Shown in pieces: positions 1-6,201 of a stretch of DNA of 9,033 bases. Below the pieces are notes generated by a model, which saw nothing but the letters and a program-made list of their open reading frames with translations, did not search any database and was not told the origin of the DNA. The DNA comes from CAYNOZ01 sp964398955 (GTDB lineage Archaea > Methanobacteriota_B > Thermococci > Thermococcales > CAYNOZ01): the NCBI GenBank assembly GCA_964398955.1, contig CAYNOZ010000062.1, positions 1-9,033 on the forward strand, given 5' to 3'. The position numbers were made by a program, and so were the translations under genes. The stretch's first letter is position 1, and the number at the start of each line of letters is the position of its first letter.

Positions 1-1166
1 TCTGCTCCTAGATTTATTACTGTTGCTGATTCTTCTCCTGTGATGAATATGTTAACTATTGTGTTCGCGTTTAGATAAAATATTGCTGTTATTATTAGTA
101 GTATTAGTGTTATTATTGTGGCGGCTGCGTATACTGTTTTTTTAGCTCTGTCTACTTGATCTGATCCTAGGTTCTGCCCTACCATTGTGTTTGTTCCTCT
201 TGCAAATCCCATTGCTGGTAAGAAAACCATTGAGTTCAGTCTGTTCCCTATTCCGAATGCTGCTACTGCTGGATCCCCTGCCAGAGCCACTATCGCTGTG
301 AGCATGGTTACACCTACAGCTCTAGTTGTCTGATCAATACTGGAAGGTGTACCGATCTCCAAAATCTTCTTCACAGTTCCCATTTTAAGCTTAAAATCCT
401 CCAGTTTTATGTGAATTCCTACATGTCCTGATACCAGTAATGTGATAGCTATTATTGCTCCCAGTCCTCTTGATAGTACTGTTGCTATTGCCGCTCCCTG
501 AACCCCGAATCCAGTGAATCCTGTCATCTGATATAAAGCAGTTTCAACCCCTCTCAGGCCTAAGATGCCGAATAGCACATTGTTCTTAAATCCTAGTATG
601 AATATTGGGTCTATTATTATGTTTAGCACTACTCCGAATGCCATTAGATACATTGGCGTTCTTGTATCTCCCCATCCTTGGAGCAGTGCCTGGAATATGA
701 AAAACCCGAAAACAAACGGTATTCCCATAAACATTGTTCTTGTATACTCTACGGAATACTGGAAGATGTTTGTCTGCGGTGTTGCTCCTATCAGTTGTAG
801 AAGGGTTGGTGCTATTAAAAATCCTATAGTGGATAGGGCTAACGATAAGAGGAATACGAAGGCTATGGTTTGGCCTGCTACATGATTTACTCTTTCATGG
901 TTTCCAGCTCCCTTATTCTGCGCTACCAATACTGTACCTGCTACAGACAATCCTCCTGCTAAACTAATTACTAGGAATATTAGAGGCCAGGAGAATGATA
1001 GGGCGCTGACTGCATCTTGTCCTAATCTCCCTACCCAGAAGGTGTCCGCTAAATTGTATCCTACCTGCATTAGATTTGTTAATATTATGGGTAGTGATAG
1101 GGTTAGTAGGGGTTTTATTAGTTTTCCTTCTGTTAGGTTTACTGCTCTTCCTGTTTTGTTGCTCAT
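1..1166 (-). CDS. MATE family multidrug/Na+ antiporter, 3' end outside window
   Basis: Integral membrane exporter of the MATE (MatE) family, expected to expel cationic drugs or toxic organics in exchange for Na+ or H+. I translated the minus strand from the ATG at 1166 and found 388 codons with no stop, so the C-terminal 60-80 residues of a normal 450-residue protein lie outside the window. Family marks are an N-terminal first helix with LSLPIILTNLMQ, then NLADTFWVGRLG (residues about 38-49), the loop LLQGWGDTRTPM (about 161-172) between halves of the first bundle, and a repeat in the second half (IGTPSSIDQTTRAVG, then GFARGTNTMVGQNLG). A GAGG Shine-Dalgarno lies 8 bases before the start, and the upstream permease ends 11 bases away, so the genes are co-transcribed behind marR. 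Third codon positions are almost all A or C. The drug or ion specificity cannot be read from the sequence. Confidence 0.93.
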   Translation of the reverse strand, partial: MSNKTGRAVNLTEGKLIKPLLTLSLPIILTNLMQVGYNLADTFWVGRLGQDAVSALSFSWPLIFLVISLAGGLSVAGTVLVAQNKGAGNHERVNHVAGQTIAFVFLLSLALSTIGFLIAPTLLQLIGATPQTNIFQYSVEYTRTMFMGIPFVFGFFIFQALLQGWGDTRTPMYLMAFGVVLNIIIDPIFILGFKNNVLFGILGLRGVETALYQMTGFTGFGVQGAAIATVLSRGLGAIIAITLLVSGHVGIHIKLEDFKLKMGTVKKILEIGTPSSIDQTTRAVGVTMLTAIVALAGDPAVAAFGIGNRLNSMVFLPAMGFARGTNTMVGQNLGSDQVDRAKKTVYAAATIITLILLIITAIFYLNANTIVNIFITGEESATVINLGA

Positions 1167-1177
1167 GTTTTTTCCTC

Positions 1178-1687
1178 TTATCCGAATATTAGGTATAGTA
1201 TGGTTCCGGCGGTTATTGTTATGATTATTCCGGTTATTATTCTTGCTAGGATTATTTTTGATTCGAAGAATGCTAGTCCGTACGGTATTCTTGCTGCTCC
1301 GATCGCTCCGTACCCTACTAGCATGGTTATTATGACTGCGAAGCTTGCTCCTTCATCCTTGATTGCGCTTATTATTGGATATACTGCGTATGGTCCTCCT
1401 TGTAGAACTCCACCTAGTAGTCCTCCTGTTAGCACACCTTTTAGTCCTGCCTCAGTTCCTAAATATGTTTGAACTAATTGAGTTGGAACCAAGGTCTCTA
1501 TAGCGCTAGCTAAAAACATAGCCGCTACAATTAATGTTAATAACCCAGTTAAAGTTTTTAATCCTTGTGAAAAACTTTCTTTAGCTTTACTCGGACTATT
1601 AATAATTAGATATAAGTATATTATCACAGTTAGTAGTATGATGATTCTTTGTCCCCAGTTTCTTCCTATTAGGAGTTGCCAATTCAT
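1178..1687 (-). CDS. half-length ArsP_1/DUF318-type permease
   Basis: A 169-residue membrane protein with about four to five hydrophobic segments (residues 14-30, 45-65, 83-105, 114-130, 145-168). The segment LGTEAGLKGVLTGGLLGG, then QGGPYAVYPIISA, resembles one repeat of the predicted permease family ArsP_1 (formerly DUF318). Full-length members are about 300 residues and contain two such repeats, and some have been linked to export of organoarsenicals. Here only one repeat is encoded and no partner half lies beside it, so it may form a dimer or pair with a distant gene. The start ATG lies one base after the marR stop (TAA-A-ATG). Its Shine-Dalgarno GGAGG sits inside the last codons of marR (GGAGGACTGC), which points to coupled translation. 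The MATE gene follows after 11 bases. The family call rests on motif resemblance; the substrate is unknown. Confidence 0.7.
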   Translation of the reverse strand: MNWQLLIGRNWGQRIIILLTVIIYLYLIINSPSKAKESFSQGLKTLTGLLTLIVAAMFLASAIETLVPTQLVQTYLGTEAGLKGVLTGGLLGGVLQGGPYAVYPIISAIKDEGASFAVIITMLVGYGAIGAARIPYGLAFFESKIILARIITGIIITITAGTILYLIFG

Positions 1688-1688
1688 T

Positions 1689-2126
1689 TTAGCAGTCCTC
1701 CTTGCAGTCTATATCAACATCTAAGTTATTGTATATTGTTTTGATTACATTGAAGAAGGCTGATATTTCTTCTTCGGTTAATCCTTGGGTGATGTTTTCT
1801 TCAATTTTCTGCATTCTTGTTCTTAGCTCCGGTTCTAATTCTTTACTTTTCTCTGTTAGGTATATTAGGTGTTTTCTGTTATCTTTAGGGTCTTTTTTTC
1901 TTTTTATTAAATTCTTTTTCTCTAATTTGTCTAAAGTTCTTCCTACAGTTCCTTTATCTAAGTTGTATCTTTCGCATAATGCTTTTTGAGGAATTCCTTC
2001 TTCATGGTACAAGGCAAATAGGTAAGGGTACTGTGATCTTGTTATGTTGAACTCTGAAAGTTCCTCATCGATTTCAGAGTTAAGTGCTCTGTAAACAATC
2101 GATATATGTTTCCCAATCTTCTTCAT
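1689..2126 (-). CDS. MarR-family transcriptional regulator
   Basis: A 145-residue winged-helix repressor, the usual length for MarR. Helices at residues 1-25 and 100-135 would form the dimer interface. The DNA-binding core runs from SQYPYLFALY (31-40), through QKALCERYNLDKGTVGRTLDKLEKKNLI (47-74, recognition helix around DKGTVGRTLDKLE), to a wing with KRKKDPKDNRKHLIYLT (75-91). It is the first gene of an operon with a permease and a MATE exporter, so it most likely represses drug or toxicant efflux and is relieved by ligand or by thiol modification. The C-terminus ends in CKEDC, a C-x3-C pair that could sense metal or oxidants; another Cys is at 51. The ATG at 2126 has a GGAGG Shine-Dalgarno 7 bases upstream (2134-2138). 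A palindromic operator overlaps its promoter (see 2171-2190). Confidence 0.93.
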   Translation of the reverse strand: MKKIGKHISIVYRALNSEIDEELSEFNITRSQYPYLFALYHEEGIPQKALCERYNLDKGTVGRTLDKLEKKNLIKRKKDPKDNRKHLIYLTEKSKELEPELRTRMQKIEENITQGLTEEEISAFFNVIKTIYNNLDVDIDCKEDC

Positions 2127-2133
2127 TGTAGTG

Positions 2134-2138
2134 CCTCC
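2134..2138 (-). promoter_or_regulatory. Shine-Dalgarno of marR
   Basis: On the minus strand this reads GGAGG, 7 bases before the ATG at 2126-2124. It fixes that start codon and shows that the marR mRNA has a leader of about 40 bases rather than being leaderless. Confidence 0.75.
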
Positions 2139-2170
2139 ATTGAGGTTTGAGGGGTTTAAGTTATCTTATG

Positions 2171-2190
2171 ATAGTTGCAGGTGCAACTAT
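2171..2190. promoter_or_regulatory. 20-base palindromic operator for MarR
   Basis: ATAGTTGCAGGTGCAACTAT: two perfect 9-base arms (2171-2179 and 2182-2190) around a GG centre. It abuts the TATA box of the marR operon and covers the DNA between TATA and the expected transcription start near 2168. Bound repressor would therefore block RNA polymerase recruitment. Size and symmetry fit a MarR dimer. Its ownership by the adjacent MarR is inferred from position. Confidence 0.75.
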
Positions 2191-2204
2191 TTATAAATCT
2201 TTCG
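2190..2204 (-). promoter_or_regulatory. BRE and TATA box of the marR-permease-MATE operon
   Basis: On the minus strand this reads CGAAAG followed by ATTTATAAA: a purine-rich BRE directly upstream of a consensus archaeal TATA element centred near 2194. The predicted start is 24-27 bases downstream, about 2168, leaving a leader of about 40 bases before the marR ATG. Confidence 0.7.
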
Positions 2205-2207
2205 AAA

Positions 2208-2217
2208 AGTTGCAACC
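2208..2217. promoter_or_regulatory. second MarR half-site or auxiliary operator
   Basis: AGTTGCAACC contains the 8-base palindrome GTTGCAAC and repeats the AGTTGCA arm of the main operator. Its centre is 32 bases (about three helical turns) from the centre of the first operator, on the other side of the BRE/TATA, so two repressor dimers could sit on the same face and bracket the promoter. Confidence 0.5.
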
Positions 2218-2282
2218 ACAACAACCCCAAGAAAAGAACAACCAAAACAAAAAAAATTAACACAAAACCATCAAAAAATTGG
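2218..2282 (-). terminator. U-rich terminator region of the ZIP transporter gene
   Basis: Read on the minus strand, the 65 bases after the zupT-like stop codon are almost only T and G, with runs of six and eight T. Archaeal RNA polymerase stops at such U tracts. No hairpin is needed and none is obvious. The region ends next to the marR promoter, so it also insulates that operon. Confidence 0.5.
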
Positions 2283-3050
2283 TTACAAAAGTGCTAAACT
2301 CAACATCATAACAAACATACCACTAAATAATCCCATGCTCGAAAGATGTTCATTTCCATAATCCTTTGAAATCGGGAGTAACTCATCAAAACTGATGAAA
2401 ACCATAACCCCTCCTACAGCAGCTAAGATTACGTGAAGAATAAACTCATTCATGAAAGGCATTAACAATAAGAATCCTATGGTTGCTCCAATAGGTTCAG
2501 CTACTCCTGAAAAGAATGAATAACCAAATGCCTTTTTCTCATCTCCAGTAGCATAATAAATTGGTACAGATACTGCTATTCCTTCCGGTATATTGTGAAC
2601 TGCTATTGCTAAAGCAATAGGAATTCCCAAAGATATTGATTCAAGGGACACAGATAAAACAGCTATTCCTTCAGGGAAATTATGTAATGCTATTCCGACG
2701 GCAGTTAAGACACCAGCCTGAGCTAATTCATCTCTATTTTCAACGGATTCATGGAAGGAATCAGGATGAGTGTCCATATGAACGTGCGGTATGAATTTAT
2801 CAATTACATAAATCCCAACAATCCCACCGAAAAAAGCTATTGAAGCAGGTAAAAGACCCATTACATCAATAGAAGTACCTAACAATTCAACAAAAGAAAC
2901 AAAAATCATCACACCAGCAGAAAACCCCATCAAATACGACAAATAAGTCAACTTAGGCTCCCTAATAAAATAAGCAATAGTCGAACCAATACCAGTAGAC
3001 AAACCAGCCATAATAGTCAAAGCAAACGCATAAGCCGTCGGACCAAACAC
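2283..3050 (-). CDS. zupT: ZIP family divalent metal transporter, ZupT-like
   Basis: A 255-residue inner-membrane transporter for Zn2+ and possibly Fe2+ or other divalent ions, close in length to bacterial ZupT (about 257). It carries the paired metal-site motifs HNFPEG (residues 123-128, helix 4) and HNIPEG (152-157, helix 5), the helix 6 motif GVAEPIGA (182-189), SFDELLP (220-226), and a His-rich loop HVHMDTH (about 89-95) between helices 3 and 4. I chose the GTG at 3050 because GGTGAT lies 3 bases upstream (3054-3059), the same arrangement as before the DUF89 gene, and because the first helix then begins near the N-terminus as in E. coli ZupT. A TTG at 3068 would add six residues. A TATA-like TATTTATG near 3084-3091 could give a very short leader. 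The first 30 codons all end in G or T. Confidence 0.93.
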   Translation of the reverse strand: MFGPTAYAFALTIMAGLSTGIGSTIAYFIREPKLTYLSYLMGFSAGVMIFVSFVELLGTSIDVMGLLPASIAFFGGIVGIYVIDKFIPHVHMDTHPDSFHESVENRDELAQAGVLTAVGIALHNFPEGIAVLSVSLESISLGIPIALAIAVHNIPEGIAVSVPIYYATGDEKKAFGYSFFSGVAEPIGATIGFLLLMPFMNEFILHVILAAVGGVMVFISFDELLPISKDYGNEHLSSMGLFSGMFVMMLSLALL

Positions 3051-3053
3051 AAT

Positions 3054-3059
3054 ATCACC
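3054..3059 (-). promoter_or_regulatory. Shine-Dalgarno GGTGAT selecting the GTG start
   Basis: GGTGAT on the minus strand matches the GGAGGTGATC complement of the archaeal 16S 3' end. It stands 3 bases before the GTG at 3050, which argues for that start over the upstream TTG at 3068. Confidence 0.55.
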
Positions 3060-3068
3060 AACAATCAA

Positions 3069-3148
3069 ACAAAAATCAAAAACATAAATACCTTACGACA
3101 AAAAACAAAAAACCAAAAAGAACACCAAAAATTAAGAAACACAGTAAA
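3069..3148 (-). terminator. U-rich gap between the DUF6884-like gene and the ZIP transporter gene
   Basis: The 80 bases after the TGA at 3149 are T-rich on the minus strand, with several runs of five or six T. They probably terminate the small upstream gene. A TATTTATG element at the end of this stretch (3084-3091) may be the TATA box of the transporter gene, so the two minus-strand genes are probably separate transcripts. Confidence 0.4.
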
Positions 3149-3556
3149 TCAGAAATCACCAACAGAACCCAAATCATCCACCAAAATAACCTCACCACCA
3201 AAATCCACGGTTTTAATTAATTTTCTGAATAAATCAGGAAAACTATCTTTTTCACGGTAAAAAATAACTCTATCAAAATCTGCTAACCTATTCTCAAAAC
3301 TACTAACCAAATCATCGAACTCCTCATCACTCACAGAACCAGGAGGCTTATCATACCACTCATGCCTATCAAAAGGAAAGTAAACACCATAATTATCCGA
3401 AAAAATCGCCCAATTAACATCCTCACTTTCACACATCTTAATAAAATCTTGAATCCTATCACTCTTATAAAGATCCTTCGGAGAAACCAACTCCCCCGTC
3501 CCCCTCAGTTCATCATCCTTCTCAGCAGAACAATTAGTCAAATAAATCACAGACAT
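3149..3556 (-). CDS. small protein resembling DUF6884/YaaA-like family
   Basis: A 135-residue soluble acidic protein without membrane segments. The N-terminal strand and loop VIYLTNCSAEKDD (3-15), then SPKDLYKSDRIQDFIK (25-40), then NWAIFSDNYGVYFP (48-61) follow the layout of DUF6884 and related YaaA-like proteins: a strand ending in a Cys and Lys, a 'DLY-S' helix, and a 'W-ILS-x-YG' strand. A Lys/Trp/Tyr-rich linker and a second alpha/beta half follow (DRVIFYREKD, GGEVILVDD). The biochemical role is not known to me. YaaA relatives act in oxidative stress, which would fit the thiol and metal genes nearby, but that is inference. I prefer the ATG at 3556 because the family core starts at once; a GTG at 3580 would add eight residues. 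No clear Shine-Dalgarno is present, so the mRNA may be nearly leaderless. It is divergent to the sulfur cassette. Confidence 0.65.
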   Translation of the reverse strand: MSVIYLTNCSAEKDDELRGTGELVSPKDLYKSDRIQDFIKMCESEDVNWAIFSDNYGVYFPFDRHEWYDKPPGSVSDEEFDDLVSSFENRLADFDRVIFYREKDSFPDLFRKLIKTVDFGGEVILVDDLGSVGDF

Positions 3557-3580
3557 ATCATCACAACTAAAACTAATCAC

Positions 3581-3715
3581 AGAAAGTAAATAAGGTTATT
3601 GTAAAAAATTACGGATCCATATTTAACCAGTTATTTGGTTAGGTTTTGGTTGTTGTTATTGGCTGGTTGGGTTTTTGATCATTATGTTTTTTATGTTGGA
3701 GTTCGAATTATTGTT
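3581..3715. promoter_or_regulatory. divergent promoter region
   Basis: Transcription leaves in both directions. Leftward, TTATTTAC on the minus strand (about 3587-3594) could be the TATA box of the small gene starting at 3556. Rightward, ATATTTAA (3619-3626) could serve the YeeE pair, leaving a leader of about 70 bases. Base composition flips sharply near 3630: A/C-rich on the plus strand to the left, G/T-rich to the right. Both outgoing transcripts therefore begin in G/U-rich sequence. Confidence 0.35.
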
Positions 3716-4240
3716 ATGTTTGATTTTTTGATGGTTTCGCTTTGGTCTCCGTATTTGGTGGGTTTTGGTATTGGTTTGTTGGTTGTGATTAGTCTTGTTT
3801 TTTCTGATAATTTGTTAGGTGCTTCCACTGCTTTTGCTCGGACTGCTGGGATGTTTGAAGGTTTTTTTAATTCGGATGTGGGTAGTAAGGAGTATTATTC
3901 GGAGGTTATTCCTAAGGTTGATTGGGAGTGGATGTTGGTTCTTGGTGTTGTAGTAGGTGCTTTTGTTTCTTCAATGTTATCAGGTGATTTTAGAGTAGAG
4001 GTTCTGCCTAGTCTTTGGGTTTCTGCTTTTGGAGAATCTTTAGTTCTTAGGCTTTTAGGTGCTGTTGTTGGTGGAATGTTTATTGGTTTTGGTGCTAGGA
4101 TGGGTGGTGGTTGCACTAGTGGTCATGGTATTAGCGGTACTCTTCAGTTAACTATTGGTAGTTGGTTAGCGTTCTTATCGTTTTTCGTTGGAGGGATTAT
4201 TACTGCATTATTTTTGTTCCAGTTCTTGGGGGGTTTATAG
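3716..4240 (+). CDS. YeeE/YedE-family sulfur transporter, N-terminal half subunit
   Basis: A 174-residue membrane protein of the YeeE/YedE (Sulf_transp) family. The family includes TsuA, which takes up thiosulfate through a path lined by cysteines. The signature GARMGGGCTSGHGISG is at residues 126-141, with Cys133 the likely sulfur relay residue. Hydrophobic segments are at about 11-30, 72-90, 110-127 and 146-170. Full-length family members fuse two such halves; here the second half is the next gene. I use the ATG at 3716 because homologous proteins start just before the first helix. The reading frame is open back to a TTG at 3635, and a GGAG 14 bases before the ATG is rather far away, so the start is uncertain. 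The stop overlaps the next start as TAGTG. All of the first 30 codons end in G or T. Confidence 0.85.
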   Translation: MFDFLMVSLWSPYLVGFGIGLLVVISLVFSDNLLGASTAFARTAGMFEGFFNSDVGSKEYYSEVIPKVDWEWMLVLGVVVGAFVSSMLSGDFRVEVLPSLWVSAFGESLVLRLLGAVVGGMFIGFGARMGGGCTSGHGISGTLQLTIGSWLAFLSFFVGGIITALFLFQFLGGL

Positions 4241-4242
4241 TG
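4228..4242 (+). promoter_or_regulatory. translational coupling site between the two YeeE halves
   Basis: Six consecutive G (4228-4233) lie 6 bases before a GTG (4240-4242) whose first base is the last base of the upstream TAG stop. The TAGTG overlap and the purine run suggest that the ribosome terminates and restarts in place, giving equal amounts of both halves. Confidence 0.6.
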
Positions 4243-4797
4243 AGGAAGTTAGAGAATTTGCACGGTAAATCCGGTTTACAACTTGTTTTTGGTTTGGTTA
4301 TTGGTATTGCTTTCGGTTTTCTTCTTCAGAAGGGAGGAGTCACCTACTATCATTTAATAATTAATCAATTACTTTTAAGGAACTTCATAGTACTTAAAGT
4401 TATTTTCTCCGCTATAATAACTGGTATGATAGGTGTTTACGCTTTAAGAGAATTAGGTTTAGTGGAGTTGCATCCGAAATCTGCGCATGTAACCTCTGTT
4501 GTGGGTGGAGGATTGATCTTCGGAGTAGGATTTGCCTTACTCGGTTACTGTCCCGGTACCTCAGCAGGTGCTATAGGTATGGGATCTGTACATGCCGCCT
4601 TCGGAGTAATAGGAATAATCTTAGGGGCTGGAGTATACGCCAATTACTACCCTAAAATAAAAGAGAAATACTTCAAATGGGATATCGGAAATAAAACCAT
4701 ACCAGAAGCCTTAAATGTAAATCCTTGGATAGTGATCATCCCATTAACCATAGCATTAACAATACTTCTTTATTTAGTAGAATCTATGGGTTACTAA
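4240..4797 (+). CDS. YeeE/YedE-family sulfur transporter, C-terminal half subunit
   Basis: A 185-residue membrane protein, second half of the split YeeE/YedE transporter. It carries GYCPGTSAGA (102-111) with the conserved Cys104, which pairs with the GGCTSGHG cysteine of the upstream subunit in the substrate path expected from TsuA-type proteins. Hydrophobic segments lie at about 14-30, 50-68, 87-103, 115-135 and 162-181. The frame is open from 4162, but the real start is the GTG at 4240: it overlaps the previous stop and has a G-rich Shine-Dalgarno, and the residues before it are a shadow of the upstream frame. The persulfide dioxygenase fusion gene follows about 60 bases later with its own TATA box. 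Thiosulfate or another sulfane-sulfur anion is the likely substrate, inferred from family and neighbour. Confidence 0.87.
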   Translation: MRKLENLHGKSGLQLVFGLVIGIAFGFLLQKGGVTYYHLIINQLLLRNFIVLKVIFSAIITGMIGVYALRELGLVELHPKSAHVTSVVGGGLIFGVGFALLGYCPGTSAGAIGMGSVHAAFGVIGIILGAGVYANYYPKIKEKYFKWDIGNKTIPEALNVNPWIVIIPLTIALTILLYLVESMGY

Positions 4798-4819
4798 CTT
4801 TTTACCGGTTCATAGATTA

Positions 4820-4827
4820 TTTATATT
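4820..4827 (+). promoter_or_regulatory. TATA box of the rhodanese-MBL gene
   Basis: TTTATATT, centred near 4824, in the short gap after the YeeE pair. The predicted transcription start is near 4850, only a few bases before the ATA codon at 4855 where the rhodanese reading frame seems to begin. The mRNA would then be nearly leaderless. Confidence 0.5.
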
Positions 4828-4854
4828 TTCGTGATTATTTAGGATGGTGGTACA

Positions 4855-6051
4855 ATAGTTGAGAAGATCACTATAAATGAATTAAAAGAGTTGCAGGATT
4901 CTGAAGAAGATTATACATTAATTGATACAAGAGGATCTGAGGATTATAGCGAGTGGCATATTAAAGGAGCTGTTAATTATCCTTATTTACCTTCTGATCC
5001 ATCTTCAAGAGTTAGTTATGATAATTTAAATGAAGAATTTGGAGTTGAGAAATCGGATAAAGTTATTACAATCTGTGCGAAGGGTAAATCATCTAAGAAA
5101 TTCGGTAAACTCTTGGATGAGAAAGAAGGATTCGAAGATGTGGCCGTAGTTGAGGGTGGAATGCAGAATTGGAGCGGAGTATACGATAGAGTGGAGATTC
5201 CAACAGAAGAAGATGATCTTGAAATTGTTCAACTTCAGAGAAGAGCTAAAGGTTGTCTAGGATACTTAATAGGATCCAAATCCACAGATGAAGCAGCTTT
5301 AGTTGATGTGTCAAGATATACGGACGTTTTCTTAGATGAGGCAGAGAAGAGAGGATATGAAATCAAACACATAATGGATACTCACATCCAGGCAGACCAC
5401 TTAATGGGTGGAAAAGACCTGGCAAAACAATTAGATGTTCCTTACTACTTAGGATTCAAAGCAGAAGAAAGAAACCCACAATTCGAATACAACCCTATTA
5501 ACGACGGAGAAACAATAGAATTTGGAGGAGTAGAGATAAAGGCTGTTCACACTCCAGGACATACAAGCGAGATGACAAGCTACCAAATAAATGATGAAGC
5601 AATAATAACAGGAGACGCATTATTCGTTGAATCAATAGGAAGAACAGAACTAGAATTCGGAGGAGAAGAAGCAATAAAAGGAGCTGAAATGCAGTACGAA
5701 AGCATAAAAACAATAACAAACAACCCAGAAAACATGAAAGTCCTACCAAGCCACTTCACAGTAACAAGCGAAGGAGAATACATAGACGTAACACCAGGAA
5801 AACCAATATACTCAACAATAAAATACCTAAAACAAAACAGCAAACCCCTGAACATGGAAAAACAAGAATTCGTAAACTACATATCAGACAACCTACCAAC
5901 AAAACCACCTAACTACGAAGAAATAATAGCAGCAAACACCGGAGCAAAGGAAATAACTGATGAAAAAGAAGCAATAAAACTAGAACTAGGACCGAACAGA
6001 TGCGCAGCATCAGAGGAAAGCATGGTAGAACAAAAAGTAGAACCAAAATAA
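4855..6051 (+). CDS. rhodanese-metallo-beta-lactamase fusion, persulfide dioxygenase type
   Basis: A cytoplasmic protein of about 398 residues that should oxidise glutathione-like or protein persulfide to sulfite, with an N-terminal rhodanese handling the sulfane sulfur. Counting from 4855, the rhodanese domain is about residues 4-110, with active-site loop CAKGKSS (Cys74). The MBL domain follows with THIQADH (176-182), HTPGHTSE (His236) and TGDALF (Asp254), then IGRTELEFGG as in ETHE1. The first and later His plus the Asp supply the mononuclear iron site. The second His of the usual HxHxDH is Gln179, which is compatible with a one-iron enzyme. A family-typical tail follows (KPPNYEEIIAANTG, then ELGPNRCAAS). 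The frame is open to a stop at 4840, and the only standard start is a TTG at 4891, which would remove the first rhodanese strand and helix; an ATA at 4855 is a non-standard alternative. It belongs with the YeeE pair upstream. Confidence 0.9.
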   Translation: MVEKITINELKELQDSEEDYTLIDTRGSEDYSEWHIKGAVNYPYLPSDPSSRVSYDNLNEEFGVEKSDKVITICAKGKSSKKFGKLLDEKEGFEDVAVVEGGMQNWSGVYDRVEIPTEEDDLEIVQLQRRAKGCLGYLIGSKSTDEAALVDVSRYTDVFLDEAEKRGYEIKHIMDTHIQADHLMGGKDLAKQLDVPYYLGFKAEERNPQFEYNPINDGETIEFGGVEIKAVHTPGHTSEMTSYQINDEAIITGDALFVESIGRTELEFGGEEAIKGAEMQYESIKTITNNPENMKVLPSHFTVTSEGEYIDVTPGKPIYSTIKYLKQNSKPLNMEKQEFVNYISDNLPTKPPNYEEIIAANTGAKEITDEKEAIKLELGPNRCAASEESMVEQKVEPK

Positions 6052-6189
6052 ACAAAAAATCCCCTATCTCTCTATCCCTATTTTACATCATCTTAACTCA
6101 AATCCGTAATTACCTTAAATCAGAAAAATAACTTAGTTGATGAATCTCCTTGAATACATACTTTTGAGGAGAAAACTCTTTTTTAAGTT

Positions 6190-6197
6190 GGAGAGGG
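6190..6197 (+). promoter_or_regulatory. Shine-Dalgarno of the CGGC protein
   Basis: GGAGAGGG ends 4 bases before the ATG at 6202, offering two overlapping anti-16S matches (GGAG and GAGGG). The purine run is the strongest ribosome site in the window and supports that ATG. Confidence 0.6.
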
Positions 6198-6201
6198 AAT
6201 T

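Noticed and set aside
565..885. Plus-strand reading frame of 106 residues
   Set aside because: It lies wholly antisense within the MATE gene, its translation resembles no protein family, and it has no ribosome site.
5498..5855. Minus-strand frames rich in Leu and Phe opposite the rhodanese-MBL gene
   Set aside because: They are antisense by-products of the A/C-rich 3' codons of a gene with intact catalytic motifs.
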